A stretch of DNA of 9,941 nt from Clostridium sp. CAG:1193 (GTDB lineage Bacteria > Bacillota_I > Bacilli_A > RF39 > UBA660). Within the stretch, counting starts at the first letter, position 1. Each line of letters begins with the position of its first letter. The DNA lies in the NCBI GenBank assembly GCA_000436255.1, contig HF990807.1:1-9941 (forward strand), read 5' to 3'. The notes under the pieces were generated by a model. The model was not told the DNA's origin. It made no database searches and was given only the letters and a program-made list of their open reading frames with translations. Below, in pieces: positions 7,461 to 9,941 of this stretch. The position numbers and the translations under genes are program-made.

Positions 7461-8852
7461 CTTAAGTGTGTATGGATCAGTACTTGTTCCTGTTCCACCT
7501 GTTATTTCTACACCTGACTTTAAGTATACTGTTGGGAAAACAGAATGCGCACGAGATGCTTTGTCACGGTTCGCACTCCCAAACCACACGCCGTTAGCAA
7601 CGCCCGAAAAGGCAATAGGTGACAGTGTCCACATTTCTTCATCACTTGTACTTCCATAGTGCATCCAATTGTTCTTTTTACATACATAGTTATTATTAGA
7701 ATCTTCCGACTGCATATCTGTCTTACACACAGCTTCACTACTTGCATATGCCCAGTCTGTTACATAAGGTAGTGCAACGTATCCAGTCCATGAAGTTGTT
7801 CTTTCTATTGTATCATTACAATTAGCTCCGATTGTACATATTTTACCATTTGTAGTGCCTCTTTCTGCATTATAAAATGGTACTGTGTTTAATGCGTGAG
7901 TTTCTTGATTAGCAATAGTTGCGTCACTTACATTTATTGCACCTGTATTCCATGTATGATTATCTATCATAAATTTTGATGCTGCGTTTAAACTTACTGA
8001 AGGACATGTAGTTGTTGCATTATTTACTTCGTTATAACAAGTTACAGCAGACCCACCATAATACATTGTATTTAAATATTCCTTTAAATCGGCCTGACTC
8101 CACTCATTTACACCATATCCCATGTTTATTAATGAATCACTTGAATCCCATGATAAATTACCAATAGATTCACTTCTTATTAATTTAATGTTATCACCAA
8201 ATATTCCAATTATTCTCCATAATTCATTATTAAATTTAACATAGTTATTTGGATTTACACCTTGATATCTTAGATTATGATCAGTTGTATTATCTCTTAC
8301 CATTTCTCCATTTGATTTAAGTACGTCTGTTGCAGTTCCTGACGTTTTCATTGTGAAATTTACATTATCATCTACATTATATTGATAACTACATTCTATA
8401 TCGTTATTATTTCCAGTTAAACTATTTCTTAGTGGAATATTTATTGTTAATAATGATGTGAATGCTCCATTACTACTTGATGTTATATTAGTTACATCTA
8501 AATCATCATAAAATTTATAACTTGATGGTATTTTTTCTTTAGTATCTCCATATGTAAATATACTATTTTTTTTATCTATTCTAAGTTCTCTTGTTGATCC
8601 ATCTGTATATGTTACTGTATAGCAATTATCTCCACACGTTGTAAATGATTTCATTGTTTTATTTAGAAAATCTTTTTGTATTGTACTATTTACAACTGAT
8701 GAGAATGCTACATAATCATTATATGCAATATTTTTTTGCTGTTTTTGTTGTAATGTTAGTACTGTTTTAAATAATGATATTGTTACTATTGTTATTAGTA
8801 CAAAGCATACTAATAATTCAACTAAAGTAAAACCATTTCTTTTTTTATTCAT
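6582..8852 (-). CDS. Prepilin-like surface protein with two tandem disulfide-rich domains
   Basis: A 756-residue exported protein of unknown function. It begins with a class III/IV prepilin signal, KKRNG followed by FTLVELLV. Prepilin peptidase should cut after G7, leaving F8, with E12 as the conserved Glu5, and residues 8-28 form the membrane/assembly helix. A small pilin-like region follows, with C73 and C77 (TCGDNC). Then come two homologous domains, 168-464 and 465-756, each with six cysteines at matching places and shared motifs: NNYVKFN, WR(I/V)IGIFG, GNLSWDSSDS, NEWS..DLK.YLNT.YYGG, NATTTCP, MIDNHTWNTGA, YNAERGT, TTSWTGY, NNWMH, YLKSGV, GTSTDPY. The W..IG / LN..YY / WT(L)SP / YLKSGV layout resembles uncharacterised gut Firmicutes surface domains (DUF6273-like, perhaps a C-type-lectin/FGE-like fold). 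That resemblance is from memory. The start at 8852 follows AGGTGAT; the ATG at 8882 is upstream of the predicted transcription start. No pilus assembly genes are nearby. Confidence 0.85.
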   Translation of the reverse strand: MNKKRNGFTLVELLVCFVLITIVTISLFKTVLTLQQKQQKNIAYNDYVAFSSVVNSTIQKDFLNKTMKSFTTCGDNCYTVTYTDGSTRELRIDKKNSIFTYGDTKEKIPSSYKFYDDLDVTNITSSSNGAFTSLLTINIPLRNSLTGNNNDIECSYQYNVDDNVNFTMKTSGTATDVLKSNGEMVRDNTTDHNLRYQGVNPNNYVKFNNELWRIIGIFGDNIKLIRSESIGNLSWDSSDSLINMGYGVNEWSQADLKEYLNTMYYGGSAVTCYNEVNNATTTCPSVSLNAASKFMIDNHTWNTGAINVSDATIANQETHALNTVPFYNAERGTTNGKICTIGANCNDTIERTTSWTGYVALPYVTDWAYASSEAVCKTDMQSEDSNNNYVCKKNNWMHYGSTSDEEMWTLSPIAFSGVANGVWFGSANRDKASRAHSVFPTVYLKSGVEITGGTGTSTDPYTLKMKVTGNAVEALKSTGEMVSDNTTDHNLRYSGANPNNYVKFNDETWRVIGIFGNNVKIIRNEKLGNLSWDSSDSSVNMGYGINEWSVSDLKGYLNTKYYGGSDVTCYKSSKNATTTCPAASLNETAKSMIDNHTWNTGAIGFSSLTYNKTLGTISSYNAERGTVNGKICTSCTDDTITRTTSWTGYIGLPYITDYAYASSETTCKTDMRTLDANNKFICKNNNWMHSGTSMWAFSPASRSDTSSYVWRIYNDGSVDSGNASVSMPVYPALYLKSGVKITSGSGTSTDPYILSM
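7461..8351 (-). repeat. Tandem domain repeat, copy 1 (N-terminal)
   Basis: Encodes residues 168-464 (297 residues), starting MKTSGTATDVLKSNGEMV and ending STDPYTLK. It is the in-frame partner of 6582-7460 with a period of 891 bases. It contains the GC-rich island at about 7531-7630, which has no counterpart in copy 2. Confidence 0.9.
7531..7630 (-). other. GC-rich island inside domain copy 1 (candidate variable cassette)
   Basis: By hand count 54 of 100 bases are G or C, against 37 of 100 at the equivalent place in copy 2 (6661-6760), and the flanks are clearly more AT-rich. It encodes residues 408-441, from the W of WTLSP to just before YLKSGV. Its codons are unlike the rest of the window (GGC, GCG, CGT, GTG, TCG). 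The reading frame is intact across it. This is a compositional observation; its origin is not known. Confidence 0.75.
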
Positions 8853-8855
8853 ATG

Positions 8856-8862
8856 ATCACCT
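8856..8862 (-). promoter_or_regulatory. Ribosome binding site that fixes the prepilin start
   Basis: AGGTGAT four to five bases before the ATG at 8850-8852. This start puts the prepilin signal KKRNG at the very N-terminus, as expected for the family, whereas the ATG at 8882 would add ten residues and lies upstream of the predicted promoter's start site. Confidence 0.85.
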
Positions 8863-8873
8863 ACTATAAGATA

Positions 8874-8902
8874 ATTATACATTTTTTTTATTTTTTTTAC
8901 AA
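8874..8902 (-). promoter_or_regulatory. SigA-type promoter of the prepilin-like gene with poly-A spacer
   Basis: TTGTAA (8897-8902), a spacer of exactly 17 bases, and a perfect TATAAT (8874-8879). The spacer is made almost entirely of an A8 tract (8882-8889) and most of a second A8 tract (8891-8898), separated by one T. Transcription would start near 8866, just before the ribosome binding site. Slippage in either tract would change the spacer length. Confidence 0.6.
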
Positions 8903-8923
8903 TATAAAAGAGGGTTTACCCTC
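8900..8923 (-). terminator. Intrinsic terminator of cotE
   Basis: GAGGG/CCCTC stem (arms 8910-8914 and 8919-8923) with a 4-base loop, followed on the minus strand by TTTTATATTG. The stem is short but almost all G-C, and lies 21 bases after the cotE stop. Its U-rich tail overlaps the -35 box of the prepilin promoter. Confidence 0.65.
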
Positions 8924-8944
8924 AGATATATTTAATTATATAAG

Positions 8945-9457
8945 TTATATGTAATTTTCGTTTACCTCGTTATCTATTTGTTCTTCTACATCATCTAGTG
9001 TATCCCAAGATTCATCATCATCTTCTACTAATATTTTTGCTTTTGTATCTCCAATAATTTCTATTCCTAACTCTTTTTCTATTGTAAATGTGATATCATT
9101 ATCTTTTATTTCTACTTTCTTACATGTAGGTTGTTTTAAACTTCTTACTATTACTTCTGTATCAGGTGTTATTTCACCATTTTTTACATTTACAATACTA
9201 GTGTTTGTATATGTAATTTTTTTACTTATTACATTTGTTTTTGTATCATTATCATATGAATACCAAATATTAACATCAAAACTTCCATCTATTACTATTT
9301 TGCCAGAGTTTGGATATCCTTTAAAAGCATGATTAATTACCCAACAACCTAGTACAGTTGTAGGAATAGTTTCTGGTGTTACTGTATATGAATCACTAAA
9401 ACTTTTTTTACCTTTCCCAATTACTGCTTTAGTAACAATTTCTTTATATACTGCCAC
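8945..9457 (-). CDS. cotE: Outer spore coat morphogenetic protein CotE
   Basis: A 170-residue protein recognised by its close match to Bacillus subtilis CotE (about 180 residues): the N-terminus YKEIVTKAVIGKGKK, LGCWVINH (36-43), DVNIWYSYDNDTKT (61-74), QPTCKKVEI, and a strongly acidic C-terminal tail (EDDDESWDTLDDVEEQ). CotE is made in the mother cell, assembles around the forespore and is needed to build the outer coat; its C-terminal region binds other coat proteins. It has no signal peptide, as expected for a mother-cell cytoplasmic protein. The start codon is GTG, seven bases after a perfect AGGAGG. It lies 48 bases after ylmC and close to sigG, whereas in B. subtilis cotE follows ymcB-ymcA. 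It has its own terminator and a possible mother-cell promoter. Confidence 0.93.
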   Translation of the reverse strand: MAVYKEIVTKAVIGKGKKSFSDSYTVTPETIPTTVLGCWVINHAFKGYPNSGKIVIDGSFDVNIWYSYDNDTKTNVISKKITYTNTSIVNVKNGEITPDTEVIVRSLKQPTCKKVEIKDNDITFTIEKELGIEIIGDTKAKILVEDDDESWDTLDDVEEQIDNEVNENYI

Positions 9458-9464
9458 TTTAATC

Positions 9465-9470
9465 CCTCCT
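9465..9470 (-). promoter_or_regulatory. Ribosome binding site for the GTG start of cotE
   Basis: Perfect AGGAGG seven bases before the GTG at 9455-9457. It supports GTG initiation and high translation, in keeping with a structural coat protein. Confidence 0.85.
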
Positions 9471-9476
9471 CACTTT

Positions 9477-9505
9477 AATTTATGATATTTATACTAAAAA
9501 AGTGC
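9477..9505 (-). promoter_or_regulatory. Possible SigE/SigK-type promoter of cotE
   Basis: CATAAATT (9477-9484) resembles the mother-cell SigE -10 (CATACAMT), and GCACTTT (9499-9505) matches five of seven positions of KMATATT, with a 14-base spacer. cotE is under SigE control in B. subtilis, so this is the expected class, but the -35 is poor and AT-rich DNA gives chance matches. Confidence 0.3.
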
Positions 9506-9739
9506 CTATGAGTTTTCTAATCTTACAATAATTACATCTTCTCCTATTTTTTGTATTTGATTAAAACTTATTAATAACTCACCTCTACTAGTAAAAAAAC
9601 CACTAAATCCGTTTTTTTCTATTACAAGTGAATCAATTTTACCACTATAAGGATCTATTTTTATGTCGATTATATTACCAATTTTAGTTCCATCACTAAT
9701 ATTTATGACATCTTTTTTTTGTAAGAGTGATAATTTCAT
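9506..9739 (-). CDS. ylmC: YlmC/YmxH family PRC-barrel sporulation protein
   Basis: A 77-residue protein with the PRC-barrel pattern of the YlmC/YmxH family: KKDVINISDGTKIGNIIDI, DPYSGKIDSLVIE, a GFFTSRGEL loop, and a final strand pair IQKIGEDVIIVRL. It has no signal peptide or membrane segment. Members are widespread in spore-formers, often beside sigE/sigG, and the molecular role is not established. Here it follows sigG by 43 bases with no clear terminator between, so co-transcription with sigG is plausible. GGTGAGG precedes the ATG, although its 3' end is only two bases away. The stop is TAG, and cotE follows in the same direction. Confidence 0.85.
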   Translation of the reverse strand: MKLSLLQKKDVINISDGTKIGNIIDIKIDPYSGKIDSLVIEKNGFSGFFTSRGELLISFNQIQKIGEDVIIVRLENS

Positions 9740-9782
9740 AACCTCACCAATAAATATTATTTAAAATGAAAAGTTTTTATTA

Positions 9783-9941
9783 CTATTTAATTAACTTTTT
9801 AACATCTTTTATTGCATTTTTTTCAAGTCTTGATACTTGTGCTTGTGAAATACCTATTTCTTCACTTATTTCAACTTGAGTTTTTCCCATTAAATATCTA
9901 TCTATTAATATTCTTTTTTCTTTATTTGGTATTTTGTTTAA
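9783..9941 (-). CDS. sigG: RNA polymerase sigma factor, probable SigG (3' end)
   Basis: The last 52 residues and the TAG stop are present; the rest lies beyond the right edge. It is too short for the usual ORF threshold but clear on translation: IPNKEKRILIDRYL, GKTQVEISEEIGISQAQVS, then RLEKNAIKDVKKLIK. This is sigma region 4.2, with the helix-turn-helix that reads the -35 box. EEIGISQAQVSRLEK matches SigG, the late forespore sigma factor, better than SigF, which typically has GISQVQVSRIEKK. The neighbouring ylmC/ymxH gene supports SigG. SigF or another SigF/SigG/SigB-group factor cannot be fully excluded from the C-terminus alone. Confidence 0.87.
   Translation of the reverse strand, partial: LNKIPNKEKRILIDRYLMGKTQVEISEEIGISQAQVSRLEKNAIKDVKKLIK

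Noticed and set aside
7531..7630. A complete diversity-generating retroelement in this window
   Set aside because: No reverse transcriptase, accessory gene or template repeat is present here; only a candidate variable region can be argued.
6433..7659. Plus-strand frames at 6433-6666 and 7468-7659 that share similar N-terminal peptides
   Set aside because: They are antisense shadows of the duplicated GTSTDPY tail of the surface protein. Their similarity comes from the gene duplication, and neither has a ribosome binding site.
7520..7747. A second minus-strand frame across the GC-rich island
   Set aside because: It runs out of frame inside the large surface-protein gene, has no ribosome binding site, and its openness is explained by the lower stop-codon density of the GC-rich patch.
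9497..9520. A terminator after ylmC
   Set aside because: There is a T-run on the minus strand after the stop, but no inverted repeat precedes it.
9740..9782. A terminator between sigG and ylmC
   Set aside because: Only short AT palindromes without a stable stem and U-run; co-transcription is at least as likely.
1..9941. CRISPR array, insertion sequence, tRNA or rRNA genes, riboswitch
   Set aside because: No regularly spaced short repeats, transposase motifs, terminal inverted repeats, cloverleaf or known aptamer pattern were seen; intergenic gaps are all under 100 bases.

Overview
The window comes from a very AT-rich, endospore-forming low-GC Firmicute. CotE, a SigG-type sigma factor, a YlmC/YmxH protein, Gram-positive PolC, and MiaB next to a YmcA/RicA-like protein together point to the class Bacilli. 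The base composition and surface-protein style fit gut lineages near Erysipelotrichia/RF39 better than Bacillus itself, but that placement is inference. The standard genetic code fits all genes.

Every gene lies on the minus strand. In transcription order (right to left) they are: the 3' end of sigG (9783-9941), ylmC/ymxH (9506-9739), cotE (8945-9457), a 756-residue prepilin-like surface protein with two tandem ~295-residue domains (6582-8852), polC (1892-6493), miaB (395-1810), ricA/ymcA (73-402), and the first seven codons of another gene (1-22). No intergenic stretch exceeds 100 bases. The gaps hold compact terminator-promoter pairs: hairpins with U-runs follow cotE, the prepilin gene, polC and ricA, and SigA-like promoters precede the prepilin gene, polC and miaB.

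The genes fall into four groups: a sporulation block (sigG, ylmC, cotE), a solitary variable-looking surface protein, replication (polC), and tRNA modification/RNA processing (miaB-ricA, overlapping and probably translationally coupled). In Bacillus subtilis, cotE directly follows ymcB(miaB)-ymcA. Here the same genes are close together but rearranged, with polC and the surface protein between them.

The most interesting object is the surface-protein gene. Its reading frame carries an internal duplication with a period of 891 bp. One copy contains a sharply bounded ~100-bp GC-rich island (54% by hand count, against 37% at the equivalent place in the other copy), exactly over the part of the domain that differs most between copies. 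Its promoter spacer is almost entirely two A8 tracts. Together these suggest a surface antigen or adhesin that varies in sequence and perhaps in expression. A second curiosity is the ricA terminator, whose arm can pair instead with the ribosome binding site of the next gene.
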